A stretch of DNA of 64,000 bases, from positions 124,001-188,000 of the forward strand of contig CACGUZ010000001.1 in assembly GCA_902576375.1 (NCBI GenBank), in the 5' to 3' direction. Each line of letters begins with the position of its first letter. The first letter of the stretch is position 1. This document shows positions 49,853 through 60,234 of this stretch, piece after piece. Below the pieces are notes generated by a model. It saw nothing but the letters and a program-made list of their open reading frames with translations, did no database searches and had not been told where the DNA came from. The position numbers and the translations under genes were made by a program. This stretch comes from an uncultured Pelagibacteraceae bacterium. Lineage in GTDB: Bacteria; Pseudomonadota; Alphaproteobacteria; Pelagibacterales; Pelagibacteraceae.

Positions 49853-51114
49853 GCCTTGATTATTTTGTAACCAATATCTTTTCTAAAGAAACCATTTTCC
49901 CAATTTAGCTCATTTATCAAATCTATCGCGTGCTCTCTTGCATCTTTCAAATTTTTAGATTTAACGACAAAATTTAGAACTCTTCCTCCATTTGAATAAA
50001 CTTTAGAATTATCAATCTCTGTTCCAGCATGAAAAATATAATCATTTTCTTCAAGCTTAATATTTTTGATATTTTTAAGCTCTAAATTTTTATCATATTT
50101 GTCAGGATATCCTTTTGAGCACAATACTATACACAAGCTTTTTTCTTCAAACCATTCAAGTTTTATGGACTCCAATTTTTTATTTACACAAGCGTCGATA
50201 ATCTCAAAAAGGTCTGTTTTTAGTCTTGGTAGTATCGTTTGACATTCGGGATCACCCATTCTCACATTGTATTCAATTAAAAGGGGCTCATTATCAACAA
50301 TCATTAATCCAGCATATAAAAAACCATTAAAATTTGTTTTTAAATCTTTTAAGCCTTGAAGCGTGGGTTCTATTATTTTTTTTAATATTTTTTTCTCTAA
50401 TTCTTTGTCTTCAAGACGAGATGGTGAATATGCACCCATGCCACCTGTATTTTTACCCTGATCACCCTCAAGAACTCTTTTATGATCTTGTGCTGTACCA
50501 AATTTTTTATAACTTACTCCATCCGAAATTATAAAAAAACTCATTTCCTCACCTTTCAAAAACTCTTCAATAAGGATTTCTTTAGCATCTCCAAACTTTC
50601 CATTGAAAATTTCCTCTATCGCATTTTTTGATTCTTGATATGTCTCACAAATATAAACACCTTTTCCAGCAGCTAAACCATCTGCTTTTACAACTAAAGG
50701 AAATTTACACTCATTTAAAAAAATAATACTTTTCTCTATGCTGTTAAAAACACCAAAATTCGCTGTAGGGATTTTGTATTTTTTGCACAAATTTTTGGTG
50801 AAAATTTTTGATCCCTCAAGTTGGGAGGCAATTTTACTTGGACCAAAAACTTTAATTTTGTTTTTTTCTAGGAAATTTACCATTCCGTCGACCAATGGTT
50901 TCTCAGGACCGATTACAATTAGTTCTATTTGAAGTTTAAATATAAGCTCTTTTAATTTTTCAAAATCACTTAGATCAATTTTAATGTTATCAGCCAATGA
51001 ACTGGTACCACCGTTTCCAGGAAAGCAATAAATTTTATTAATTTTGTCTGATTTCTTAAGAAAAGCACATAGGGCATGTTCCCTTCCACCACTTCCAATT
51101 ATTCCTACATTCAT
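49849..51114 (-). CDS. purD: Phosphoribosylamine-glycine ligase
   Basis: IGSGGREHALCAFL, GPEKPLVDGMV, ADGLAAGKGVYIC, YNVRMGDPECQTILPRL. Confidence 0.98.
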   Translation of the reverse strand: MNVGIIGSGGREHALCAFLKKSDKINKIYCFPGNGGTSSLADNIKIDLSDFEKLKELIFKLQIELIVIGPEKPLVDGMVNFLEKNKIKVFGPSKIASQLEGSKIFTKNLCKKYKIPTANFGVFNSIEKSIIFLNECKFPLVVKADGLAAGKGVYICETYQESKNAIEEIFNGKFGDAKEILIEEFLKGEEMSFFIISDGVSYKKFGTAQDHKRVLEGDQGKNTGGMGAYSPSRLEDKELEKKILKKIIEPTLQGLKDLKTNFNGFLYAGLMIVDNEPLLIEYNVRMGDPECQTILPRLKTDLFEIIDACVNKKLESIKLEWFEEKSLCIVLCSKGYPDKYDKNLELKNIKNIKLEENDYIFHAGTEIDNSKVYSNGGRVLNFVVKSKNLKDAREHAIDLINELNWENGFFRKDIGYKIIKA

Positions 51115-51135
51115 ATAAATATGTATAAACTAAAA

Positions 51136-51324
51136 ATGTTAAAAAAATTAGCAAAAATAAAATATTTACCAAATAATTTTAAGATTATTGAGAACGGAGA
51201 TCATGTTTTGTGTGCTGTATCGGGTAAAAAAATTTCTTTAGATAAATTAAACTATTGGAATGTAGACACTCAAGAAGCATATTATTCTTATAAAGAAGTT
51301 CAGATACAAAAAGAAAAGTTATAG
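51136..51324 (+). CDS. DUF2093 family protein
   Basis: LPNNFKIIENGDHVLCAVSGKKISLDKLNYWNVDTQEAY; start set to MLKKLAKI to avoid purD overlap in the ORF-track call. Confidence 0.82.
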   Translation: MLKKLAKIKYLPNNFKIIENGDHVLCAVSGKKISLDKLNYWNVDTQEAYYSYKEVQIQKEKL

Positions 51325-51328
51325 AATA

Positions 51329-52195
51329 TTAAATTTTCCATCTATTATGTGTCCAGATCCATTGATCTGGATTAGATTTAATCATTTTTTCTAAAACCTC
51401 ATTAAGTTGTTTTGTTATCTCGAAAATAGAAGTTTCTCCTGGAAATTTTATTTCTTTTAAAATTTTAAGTTTGAAATTATCATTTTCTAATCTTTCAATA
51501 TAGATAGGAACAACAGAGGCATCAAATTTTTTGATAAATTGTGCGGGAATAGTTGTAGTGAGTGCTGTTTTTCCAAATAAATTGGATATTATACCCTCAG
51601 AGACTCTTTGATCAATCATAAGCGCAATAGAGGTTCCATTTTTAAATTCTTTTAAAATTTCTTTAGTGCCTGAAATTCCTTTTTTAATTTGTTTTTTACA
51701 GATATATTTTTTTCTAATATTTTCCATAATTGGATTTAGAAAGTTGTTATTTAATGGTCTATATATAGCAGCAAGATCTATTTCAGATTTTTCAATGTGC
51801 ATCGCCATCAACTCGAAATTATTAAAATGACCAGATATAAATATTACCGGCTTACCATGACTTTTAATTTTTTCAATTTCTTCTTGATTTTCGACTTGGA
51901 TTTTATTTGAGAATTCTAAATTTTTTCTAAATTTTTTTATAAACATATACTCAGAAAAAATTTTTCCATAATTCACCCACATTTTTTCTACAATTTCTTT
52001 TTTTCTATTTTCATCTAAATTTGGAAAAGCAATAGACAAATTCTCGAGAGAAATATTATTTGATCTAAAGAAAGAACCTAGTCTTTTAAAAACGAAAGAT
52101 GAGAATATACGAGAATTTTTTAATCCTATGAGTCTAAAGATTAAGAATAAGAAAATAATAATTATAAATTGGATAAAATATTTAATGTGTTTCAT
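51329..52195 (-). CDS. lpxL: Lipid A biosynthesis acyltransferase (LpxL-like)
   Basis: VIFISGHFNNFELMA, MIDQRVSEGI, QWIWTHNRWK. Confidence 0.9.
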   Translation of the reverse strand: MKHIKYFIQFIIIIFLFLIFRLIGLKNSRIFSSFVFKRLGSFFRSNNISLENLSIAFPNLDENRKKEIVEKMWVNYGKIFSEYMFIKKFRKNLEFSNKIQVENQEEIEKIKSHGKPVIFISGHFNNFELMAMHIEKSEIDLAAIYRPLNNNFLNPIMENIRKKYICKKQIKKGISGTKEILKEFKNGTSIALMIDQRVSEGIISNLFGKTALTTTIPAQFIKKFDASVVPIYIERLENDNFKLKILKEIKFPGETSIFEITKQLNEVLEKMIKSNPDQWIWTHNRWKI

Positions 52196-53138
52196 TAATT
52201 TTAGTTTTTATTAGATTAATAAGTTTATCATTTTCTTCAATTTCTAAATCTATTTCTATGTAATTAATTTTATCTTTTAAATTTTTGGGGATTTTTACAT
52301 AGTCTTTTTCTGTTGTTAAAATTTTAGCTTTTTCTTTTTTAGCTAAATCTAAAATCTTTGAGATTTCTTCTAATTTAAACTCATGATGATCTGGAAAAAT
52401 AATTTCTTTAGTTATATTAAAATTATTATTTACTAAAGTTTCTTTAAAATTGGATGCATTTCCAATGCCTGAAAAAATTATAAATTTATCAGAAAGATCA
52501 AATTTATTTATATTCTTAATTAAGACATAGGAATTAAATATTTCAATTTCTGGATTGATATTTTTAATTTTCGAAGATATTTCTGTAGAGTTAAAGTCTT
52601 TAATTGAAGATTTGAGAAAAACTCCATCATATTTCATTAAACTTTTAATTTTCTCTCTTAGTGGACCAGATGGTATTAAAAAGCCATTTCCAATCCAACT
52701 TTTGCAATCAAAACAAACAAATTTAACGTCGTAATCAACTTTCTTTTCTTGTAATCCATCATCAAAAATTACTAGGTCAATTCCTTTTTTTATTGCTTTA
52801 GCAATTATATCACTTCTTTTTTTTGAGATGATGAGATTAGATTTTTTTTTGAGCAAGATTTCCTCATCTCGCTGATAAGAATAATTTTTTTTTGCAGTAG
52901 CAATTTTTAAATTTAAACCCTTAAGAAGCTCAAATAATTTTAAAGTAGTTGGTGTTTTTCCTGTGCCCCCTAAATAAATATTACCCACACAAATTGTTTT
53001 AATTTTATTAAATTTTTTCTTTGGATAGATTTTTAATAAAAGATTATTCAATGTAACCAATAAAGTGATTGGGAATAGTAAATAAGCAATAAAATTTGGT
53101 TTTTTATAATCCCAAAATTTTGGTTTTTTAAAATTCAT
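52182..53138 (-). CDS. lpxK: Tetraacyldisaccharide 4'-kinase
   Basis: VGNIYLGGTGKTPTT, LVIFDDGLQEKKV. Confidence 0.94.
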   Translation of the reverse strand: MNFKKPKFWDYKKPNFIAYLLFPITLLVTLNNLLLKIYPKKKFNKIKTICVGNIYLGGTGKTPTTLKLFELLKGLNLKIATAKKNYSYQRDEEILLKKKSNLIISKKRSDIIAKAIKKGIDLVIFDDGLQEKKVDYDVKFVCFDCKSWIGNGFLIPSGPLREKIKSLMKYDGVFLKSSIKDFNSTEISSKIKNINPEIEIFNSYVLIKNINKFDLSDKFIIFSGIGNASNFKETLVNNNFNITKEIIFPDHHEFKLEEISKILDLAKKEKAKILTTEKDYVKIPKNLKDKINYIEIDLEIEENDKLINLIKTKINETH

Positions 53139-53143
53139 TTTAT

Positions 53144-54379
53144 TTATTTACAAATTTCTTTATAAGTTTTGTGTAAGATATCTACCCCTACAAAATGTAA
53201 ATTTTGAATTATTTTTTTGGATACGTTTTTTTTCTTTAAAGTTTTGTTAAGCACAGAAGCCAGTTGTTTTTGATCAATTATTTTGTTAGTTACATTTTTT
53301 TTTTTAAGAAATTCATAGATCTCTTTAAAATTTGAAACATTTGGACCATGCATTATGTTACATCCATACCTTACTGCTTCCAGAGGGTTTTGTCCGCCAT
53401 GTTTTATTAATGAACCTCCAAGAAATACATTTTTACATACTTTATAAAATGATTTAGTTTTTCCGTATGAGTTTACTAAATACACGTCAGTATTCGGGCT
53501 TATTCTTTTTTTAGGCTCATCTAAATGAACATTAAGGTTCATTTTAATAAGTTGGTCTTTAATTGATGAAACTCTATTAATATGCCTTGGTATAATTATA
53601 GTTAAAAGATTTTTGTGTTTTTTCATTAATAATAAATGAGTTTTTCCGCAAATTTCTTCCTCATAATTATGCGTGCTTGATGCACACCATGAACTTCTTG
53701 AAAATATAAATTTTTTTAAATTTTTGTTTAAATTCATACCTTCATTTTCTGATTGACTATATTTAAGATTACCGATTAGTTTTACATTTTTAGCTCCAAG
53801 TCTTTTTAAAAAGTTTTTAGACTCTTTGCTGGATGATAAGCACAAACTAAATTTACCAAATATTGACTTAGCAAACTCTGGAAAAATTAACCACCTATCA
53901 AAAGTTTTTTTGGTTATTCGACCATTCAACAAAATAATTGGAATATTCATTTCATAAAGATTATTTAAAGTATTAGGCCATATTTCTGAGTCAATAAAAA
54001 AAACTTTTGAAGGTTTCCAGTAACTGATAAATTTTTTTGATATAAAATTACAATCAATTGGAAAAAATTGATGTATTGTTTTTTTGAATTTAAATTTCTT
54101 AATAATATAAGAAGAACTTTTAGTATTAGAGGTAATCAAAATTTGACTAACTTTTTTATTTTTTTCAAATTTTTCTATTAATGGTATTATACTCTGAATT
54201 TCTCCTACACTCGCACCATGAAACCAGATTAACTTCCCATCATTTCTTTTTTTTGAAAAAAACCCAAATTTTTCTTTAAATCTTTTGTAATCCTCTTTAC
54301 CTTTAATCAATCTTATAATGAGAATTATTGGCGATAATAATAATAAAAAATTTATTAAAATTTTATAAAAAAAAAACAT
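53144..54379 (-). CDS. waaA: 3-deoxy-D-manno-octulosonic acid (Kdo) transferase
   Basis: WFHGASVGEIQSIIPLI, DSEIWPN, GGQNPLEAVRYG. Confidence 0.94.
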   Translation of the reverse strand: MFFFYKILINFLLLLSPIILIIRLIKGKEDYKRFKEKFGFFSKKRNDGKLIWFHGASVGEIQSIIPLIEKFEKNKKVSQILITSNTKSSSYIIKKFKFKKTIHQFFPIDCNFISKKFISYWKPSKVFFIDSEIWPNTLNNLYEMNIPIILLNGRITKKTFDRWLIFPEFAKSIFGKFSLCLSSSKESKNFLKRLGAKNVKLIGNLKYSQSENEGMNLNKNLKKFIFSRSSWCASSTHNYEEEICGKTHLLLMKKHKNLLTIIIPRHINRVSSIKDQLIKMNLNVHLDEPKKRISPNTDVYLVNSYGKTKSFYKVCKNVFLGGSLIKHGGQNPLEAVRYGCNIMHGPNVSNFKEIYEFLKKKNVTNKIIDQKQLASVLNKTLKKKNVSKKIIQNLHFVGVDILHKTYKEICK

Positions 54380-56130
54380 TATGTTTTTATTTGTTTATTA
54401 TAAAAATTTTTATAAATTGATGATTTTGTCATTAAATCTTCATGATTTCCCTCCGCAACAACATGGCCCGAGTCGATAACATAGATTTTATCTGAATTTA
54501 AAATTGTTGAAAGTCTATGCGCTATAACGATGGTAGTTCTATTTTTAGTTAGATAATTTATTGCCTTTTGTATTTTATCTTCTGTTTCTGCATCAAGAGA
54601 AGAAGTAGCTTCATCAAGCAATATAATTTTACTTTTTTTTAATATTGCTCTAGCAATAGATAGTCTCTGTTTTTCCCCTCCAGACAATCTTATGCCATTT
54701 TCTCCAATCTTCGTGTCGTATTTATCTTTAAGTTTTTCAATAAATTCTGAAGCAAAAGATAATTTCGCTGCATTATATATTTCATCGTCTGTTGCATCCA
54801 TATCAGCATAAGCAATATTATTTTTAATAGTATCATCGAATAAATTTGTATCTTGACTAACAAATGATATATTTTCTCTCAAGGAAACTAACTTAGTTTT
54901 ATAAATTGATTGATTATCTATTGTAATATCACCATTTTCAGCATCATATATTCTTGGTATTAAATTTAATATTGTTGATTTTCCACTTCCACTATAACCA
55001 ACCAAGGCAGTCATCTTTCCGCCTTGCATTTCTAAATTTATATTTTTCAAAGTTGTTTTTTTTGTAATTTCATCACTTATATTATCATATGAAAATTCTA
55101 TATTTTTGAATTTGATATTTCCCTCGTTTAAATCCAAGTTTTTATCATCAATGTTTTTTTTTAATTTTGATTTTTCATCAATAATTGGCAATATTCTTTT
55201 TGCTGAAACAAGACCATTATTAATTACTATATTTAGAGTAGCTAAGGATCGAACTGGTTGATAAGCAAGCATCATAGCAGCTAAAAAAGAGAAAAAATTA
55301 CTAATATCAATCTGATCTTTCATAATAAGTCTTCCAGCATAATAAATTAAAATAGCTATTACTATTCCAGTCATTGTTTCCATAATTGGTGAAGCTCTAA
55401 CGAAAACAATTCCCATTTTTTTTGTTTTTTCTTTAACATTATTTAAAAAAACACTCGCTCTATTCTTTTCATACATTTCTTTTTGAAATATTTTAATTAA
55501 TTTATGATTTTTAAAAACTTCGATAAGGTAAGAGCTTAAAACACCTGCCCATTCCATTTGCTGAAAAGAAACTTTAGTTATTCTTTTTCCAAGAGATCTA
55601 GCGGCTAAATAAGCTAAGGGTATCATTATAATTGCTATTAAAGATAGTTCCCAGTTTTGATAAAACATAACACTTAATAAACCAATTAATGTGAGAGTAT
55701 CTTTAAAAACATTTAAAATTGCGGTACTAATTAAGTTTGTCAGGTGAGCTACATCGTTTGTTAAATTAGAAATAAATTTTCCACTGTGTTTATTGTCAAT
55801 TAGTTTTGTATCTGCATCTATTAAATTATTAAGCATATTAACTTGAACATCTTTTCTTACTTCTTCAGATACACCAATCATTATTACCTTAGCGATGTAA
55901 AGCGATAGTCCTTTCACAGCAAAAGCAACTACAATCAATATCGGTATGATAATTATCAAAGTTTGATCCTTGTTCATAAAAATCTGTTTAATTGCAGGGT
56001 CTAAAAGATATGCTATAGAGGAGGTGCTCCCAGCAACAGCTACAGAAAGTAATAAGGCAATGATAATTTTTTTTAAATGTTTCTTTGTGTAATCATGGTA
56101 AAGTCTTTTTAATATCTGAATATCTGTCAT
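54379..56130 (-). CDS. msbA: ABC transporter, MsbA-type lipid flippase
   Basis: ABC-TM domain; VGYSGSGKSTILNLIPR, RLSGGEKQRLSIARAI; lipid A gene context. Confidence 0.88.
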   Translation of the reverse strand: MTDIQILKRLYHDYTKKHLKKIIIALLLSVAVAGSTSSIAYLLDPAIKQIFMNKDQTLIIIIPILIVVAFAVKGLSLYIAKVIMIGVSEEVRKDVQVNMLNNLIDADTKLIDNKHSGKFISNLTNDVAHLTNLISTAILNVFKDTLTLIGLLSVMFYQNWELSLIAIIMIPLAYLAARSLGKRITKVSFQQMEWAGVLSSYLIEVFKNHKLIKIFQKEMYEKNRASVFLNNVKEKTKKMGIVFVRASPIMETMTGIVIAILIYYAGRLIMKDQIDISNFFSFLAAMMLAYQPVRSLATLNIVINNGLVSAKRILPIIDEKSKLKKNIDDKNLDLNEGNIKFKNIEFSYDNISDEITKKTTLKNINLEMQGGKMTALVGYSGSGKSTILNLIPRIYDAENGDITIDNQSIYKTKLVSLRENISFVSQDTNLFDDTIKNNIAYADMDATDDEIYNAAKLSFASEFIEKLKDKYDTKIGENGIRLSGGEKQRLSIARAILKKSKIILLDEATSSLDAETEDKIQKAINYLTKNRTTIVIAHRLSTILNSDKIYVIDSGHVVAEGNHEDLMTKSSIYKNFYNKQIKT

Positions 56131-56996
56131 TAAAGTAACTTTCCAATAAGAAGTATTAAGAAAACTAAGATTCCTAAAAAATTATTAGATTTAAATATTT
56201 CTAAACAAGCTGAGGGTGAATTTTGTCTAAACTTTTTTAATTGTAAATAGTACATCTGTAAAAAAATCATAATTAATGAAACAAAATATAATTTACTAAA
56301 CTCCTCTAAAAATCCTACTAAAATTAAACTTGAGAGAAATATTGTGTAACATAAATATAAAAATATGATTGGGTTAGATTTAAATTTTATTGATGTTGAT
56401 TTAATTCCTATTATTTCGTCATCTTTTATGTCTTGAAATCCGTAAATTGTATCGTACCCAAGTGTCCAAAATATGGCTCCAAAATAAAATATAATTGGTA
56501 TTAAATTAATTTCAGCGTTAATTGAGGTCCAACCTAAAATTAAACCATAATTAAATGTAATTCCTAAAAAAAGTTGTGGCCAATATGTAAATCTTTTCAT
56601 TAAGGGATAGGTAAAAGCTAGTGGCATGGAAGCTAATGCAATAATTATTGTAAATAGATTAAAATTAATAAGTACAAAAAAAGCCATGATACACAAAAAT
56701 CCTGAATAAAATATCGCAAGTTCAACAGATATTCTTCCTGAAGCTATTGGTCTATCCTTAGTTCTTAAAACTCTTTTATCAAATTTTCTATCGAGTATGT
56801 CATTAACGATGCATCCTGCTGAACGCATCAATACTGAACCTAAAAAAAATAATAATAGATAAAAAAAATAATCATATTTATTTAATGAAAAATCGTAAGC
56901 TATCGTAAGACCCCATGCACATGGCCAAAATAATAGCATGTATCCAATCGGCTTTTTTAGTCTAGTAAGTTCTACGAAAAGATTTAATTGGTTCAT
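56130..56996 (-). CDS. ubiA: 4-hydroxybenzoate octaprenyltransferase
   Basis: RSAGCIVNDILDRKFDKRVLRTKDRPIASG, GYDTIYGFQDIKDDEIIGIKST. Confidence 0.94.
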   Translation of the reverse strand: MNQLNLFVELTRLKKPIGYMLLFWPCAWGLTIAYDFSLNKYDYFFYLLLFFLGSVLMRSAGCIVNDILDRKFDKRVLRTKDRPIASGRISVELAIFYSGFLCIMAFFVLINFNLFTIIIALASMPLAFTYPLMKRFTYWPQLFLGITFNYGLILGWTSINAEINLIPIIFYFGAIFWTLGYDTIYGFQDIKDDEIIGIKSTSIKFKSNPIIFLYLCYTIFLSSLILVGFLEEFSKLYFVSLIMIFLQMYYLQLKKFRQNSPSACLEIFKSNNFLGILVFLILLIGKLL

Positions 56997-57027
56997 AAGA
57001 TTTTACTTGTAAATAACAAAGGCAAGA

Positions 57028-57453
57028 TTGATAATCAAACTGATTCGTATGAATATTGATTATACTGTAACTGCATTAATGTTTCCTGCAATACCATTGA
57101 TGATGGCAGTCTATAGTAATAGATTTCACTCATTAAGTATCCTTATTAGACAACTTCATGATGAACATGTGTATGAGAAGCACATACCACCTGAGTGGAA
57201 AAAACAGTTTATAAATTTAAGTGGAAGGATAACTCTTTTAAGATGGACAATTTTATTTGCGTCTTTTGGCTTTCTGTTTAACATGTTAACTGTTTTCGCC
57301 TTATACTTTGATGAAGTTTTTATAGCGAGGATTATTTTCGGGTCGTGTTGTTTGTCGATGATTATTTCAATAATATTTTTTATTAGAGAAATCCATATCT
57401 CAACGAATGCTCTTAAGTTACATATGTCCGATATGGATGTAAATTTAGATTAA
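57028..57453 (+). CDS. DUF2721 family membrane protein
   Basis: MMAVYSNRFHSLSILIRQLHDEH; RITLLRWTILFASFGFLFNMLTVF. Confidence 0.75.
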   Translation: MIIKLIRMNIDYTVTALMFPAIPLMMAVYSNRFHSLSILIRQLHDEHVYEKHIPPEWKKQFINLSGRITLLRWTILFASFGFLFNMLTVFALYFDEVFIARIIFGSCCLSMIISIIFFIREIHISTNALKLHMSDMDVNLD

Positions 57454-58421
57454 GGAACTATAACTGCTGGACCAGTTAAAATTCTTGCTTCTAAATCTTT
57501 ATGAGCTTGAGCAGCATCCTGAAGTGAATACTTCTTTGAAATTTCAACATTAAATTTTTTTGATATGAGAGCATCAAAAACTTTCTTTGCAGACTCTACA
57601 AGCTCTTCTCTTTTTATAGTGTAATGAGCAATAGATGGTCTTGTAAAAAAAAGACCTTTTGCATTTATATCTTTTTTAACATCTATGGTATCAACATAAC
57701 CTGATGCATTCCCAAAAGCTACCATCATTCCTCTAATCTTTAATGTTTCGATTGATCCTTTGAAAGTTTTGATACCAACACCATCGTAAACAACATCAAT
57801 AGCGTTTTTACCAACAATTTTTTCAACCTCATTAACAAAATTTTTTTCAGAATAATTAATTACATGATGGCAACCATTTTTTTTAGCAATCTCCTCTTTG
57901 GCTTTTGAGCCCACAGTTCCAATAACTTCAGCACCTAATGCATTAGCCCATGGACATAAAATCTGGCCAAGTCCACCTGCAGCGGCATGATATAAAACTT
58001 TATCACCCTTTTTTAATGGATATGCTCTATGTAATAAGTACTCTGCAGTAATTCCTTTTAATGTAATGCAAGATGCTACCTCGTCGGAGACTTCATCTGG
58101 AACAGATACTAATTTTTCCTCAGACATTATTTGTTTTTCTGAATAAGCACCGATAGGCATTGATGCATGAGTAACTCTATCACCAACTTTAAATAATTTT
58201 ACCTCAGATCCAACTTCTTCAATTACTCCGCAAGCTTCAAGTCCTATACCGCTAGGCAATGGGATTGGATAAAGACCTGTTCGATGATAAATATCTATAA
58301 AATTTAGACCAATTGATAAATTTTTAATCAACACCTCTTTTGGTCCAGGCTTCCCTAATTCTACATCTTTAATAATTAAAACTTCTGGTCCACCAAATTT
58401 ATCTATTTGAACTGATTTCAT
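57450..58421 (-). CDS. qor: Quinone oxidoreductase (zinc-independent MDR family)
   Basis: GPEVLIIKDVELGKPGPKEVLIK, GLNFIDIYHRTGLYP, YHAAAGGLGQIL. Confidence 0.92.
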   Translation of the reverse strand: MKSVQIDKFGGPEVLIIKDVELGKPGPKEVLIKNLSIGLNFIDIYHRTGLYPIPLPSGIGLEACGVIEEVGSEVKLFKVGDRVTHASMPIGAYSEKQIMSEEKLVSVPDEVSDEVASCITLKGITAEYLLHRAYPLKKGDKVLYHAAAGGLGQILCPWANALGAEVIGTVGSKAKEEIAKKNGCHHVINYSEKNFVNEVEKIVGKNAIDVVYDGVGIKTFKGSIETLKIRGMMVAFGNASGYVDTIDVKKDINAKGLFFTRPSIAHYTIKREELVESAKKVFDALISKKFNVEISKKYSLQDAAQAHKDLEARILTGPAVIVP

Positions 58422-58424
58422 TAT

Positions 58425-59261
58425 CTACTTTACAAATGTACCATTATGATAATCTTGAACAGCCTGCAAGATTTCTGCTTTAGTGTTCATTACAAATGGT
58501 CCACCTCTAGCTATTTCCTCATTTATAGGTTTACCTGAAATAACTAAGAATTTTGCATCAGATTGTGCTTTGACTTTTAAATCCTCACCTCTCGATAGTA
58601 AGATCAAAGTACTATCCTTGACTTTTTCATGTTCTTTTTCACCAATTTTTATTTCACCTTTTATGAGATAGATAAATGTATTGTGCGTAGATGGAAGGCT
58701 AAATTTAAAATTTTTGTTTTTATTTAGTTTAACATCAAAATAAACAGGTTCGACATTATGACCTTTAACTGGACCATCAGCTTTTTCAAATTTACCCGCA
58801 ATAACTTTTACTTGCTTATCATTATCTTTGTGAACACTCATTTTATCTGCATCAATATAAATATATTCTGGTTTACTCATTTTTAATTTTGCTGGCATAT
58901 TTATCCATAATTGAAACCCATGAAGTTTTCCCTCTTTCATAGCAGGCATTTCAGAATGAATAATTCCACTTCCTGTTTTCATCCATTGAACATCCCCAGC
59001 AGTCATTCTACCTTTTCCGCCAGTACTGTCTTCATGCTCAAAATCACCAGCAAGCATATAAGTGACAGTTTCAATTCCTCTATGTGGATGTGGAGGAAAT
59101 CCTGCAATATAATCTTCACTATTCTCTGAACCAAATTCATCTAGCATTAAAAAAGGATCAAAATAATTTGGTTCAATACCAATACTTCTTTTTAATTTAA
59201 CTCCAGCTCCATCTGATGCTGGAATAGGATCAATAATTTTATTTACTTCAATATTTTTCAT
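58425..59261 (-). CDS. Pirin family protein
   Basis: DPFLMLDEFG, GFPPHPHRGIETVTYMLAG, GRMTAGDVQWMKTGSGIIHSEMP. Confidence 0.95.
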   Translation of the reverse strand: MKNIEVNKIIDPIPASDGAGVKLKRSIGIEPNYFDPFLMLDEFGSENSEDYIAGFPPHPHRGIETVTYMLAGDFEHEDSTGGKGRMTAGDVQWMKTGSGIIHSEMPAMKEGKLHGFQLWINMPAKLKMSKPEYIYIDADKMSVHKDNDKQVKVIAGKFEKADGPVKGHNVEPVYFDVKLNKNKNFKFSLPSTHNTFIYLIKGEIKIGEKEHEKVKDSTLILLSRGEDLKVKAQSDAKFLVISGKPINEEIARGGPFVMNTKAEILQAVQDYHNGTFVK

Positions 59262-59297
59262 AAGATTAAAATAGTTATTCTATTTCGATTTGCAATA

Positions 59298-59537
59298 TTA
59301 CTTTTTGTTATGCGAGCCATCACAAAAAGGTTGATCGTTTGTTTGTTTGCATACACAAAAGAACACTCTTTTTGTTAATTCAGCTTTATAAGCCAAGGGT
59401 TTGAATTCTGTCCCTTTATGCGAACCATCACAAAATGGCTGCTTAGAACTTTTACCACAGCTACACCAGAAATAAGATTTTCCCTGTTCAACTTCTATAG
59501 CTAATGCGTTATCTCCAGCTCTTTGTCCTTTATTCAT
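59298..59537 (-). CDS. CDGSH iron-sulfur domain protein (two motifs)
   Basis: CSCGKSSKQPFCDGSHKG and CVCKQTNDQPFCDGSH. Confidence 0.95.
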   Translation of the reverse strand: MNKGQRAGDNALAIEVEQGKSYFWCSCGKSSKQPFCDGSHKGTEFKPLAYKAELTKRVFFCVCKQTNDQPFCDGSHNKK

Positions 59538-59554
59538 ATTATCTGCATTTTAAT

Positions 59555-60217
59555 TTAAATTAAATTAACAAGCTCGCTTAAATTTTTAACTTGATTTTTA
59601 GGTTTGTAATCAAGATTGTCAAAGATATTATTATTACGGTTTACCCAAATAGAATGATAACCATAATTTCCACCTCCTGAAACATCCCAAGTGTTTGCAC
59701 TTAAGAAAGCTATTTCATTGCTTTTAATTTTGTACTTTTTGATAGGCAATTCATAAACTTTAGAGTCTGGTTTATAAATTCCAACTTCCTCTATTGAAAA
59801 TAAATCATCGAATAGATTATCTAAATTATTACTCTCAACTAACTCTTTTAAAAGAGATGGGGTTCCATTTGAAAGTATAGCTAATTTAAAATTCTTTTCT
59901 TTTAATTTTTTAAGAGTTTCTGGAACCTCCTTAAAAGGTGAAAGAACTTTATATAAATTCAATAATTCACTTTTCATTGAAGAGTCAATATCAAAAGTTT
60001 TCATTGATTTATTTAAACTATCCTCTGTAATTTGCCAAAAATCCTTGTGTCTTCCCATAAGACTTCTAAGCCAGGTGTATTCTAGCTGAGTTGTTCTCCA
60101 AAAATTTGCAAAACCTTCCCACTTAGCTCCAATCTTGTCTTTACATTTTTCAGCAGCTGAATTGACATCAAACAATGTGCCATAAGCATCAAAAATTATT
60201 GCTTTAATATTTTTCAT
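59555..60217 (-). CDS. Haloacid dehalogenase, type II
   Basis: IFDAYGTLFDVNSA, LAILSNGTPSLL, IYKPDSKVYE, FLSANTWDVSGGGNYG. Confidence 0.92.
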   Translation of the reverse strand: MKNIKAIIFDAYGTLFDVNSAAEKCKDKIGAKWEGFANFWRTTQLEYTWLRSLMGRHKDFWQITEDSLNKSMKTFDIDSSMKSELLNLYKVLSPFKEVPETLKKLKEKNFKLAILSNGTPSLLKELVESNNLDNLFDDLFSIEEVGIYKPDSKVYELPIKKYKIKSNEIAFLSANTWDVSGGGNYGYHSIWVNRNNNIFDNLDYKPKNQVKNLSELVNLI

Positions 60218-60234
60218 AAATTAACTTAACACAA

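Noticed and set aside
48180-53305. Homopolymer tracts of 11 A/T (48180-48190, 49109-49119, 49717-49727, 53295-53305) as phase-variation switches
   Set aside because: In sequence this AT-rich a few such tracts per 64 kb are expected by chance; no repeat-length variation can be seen from one sequence.
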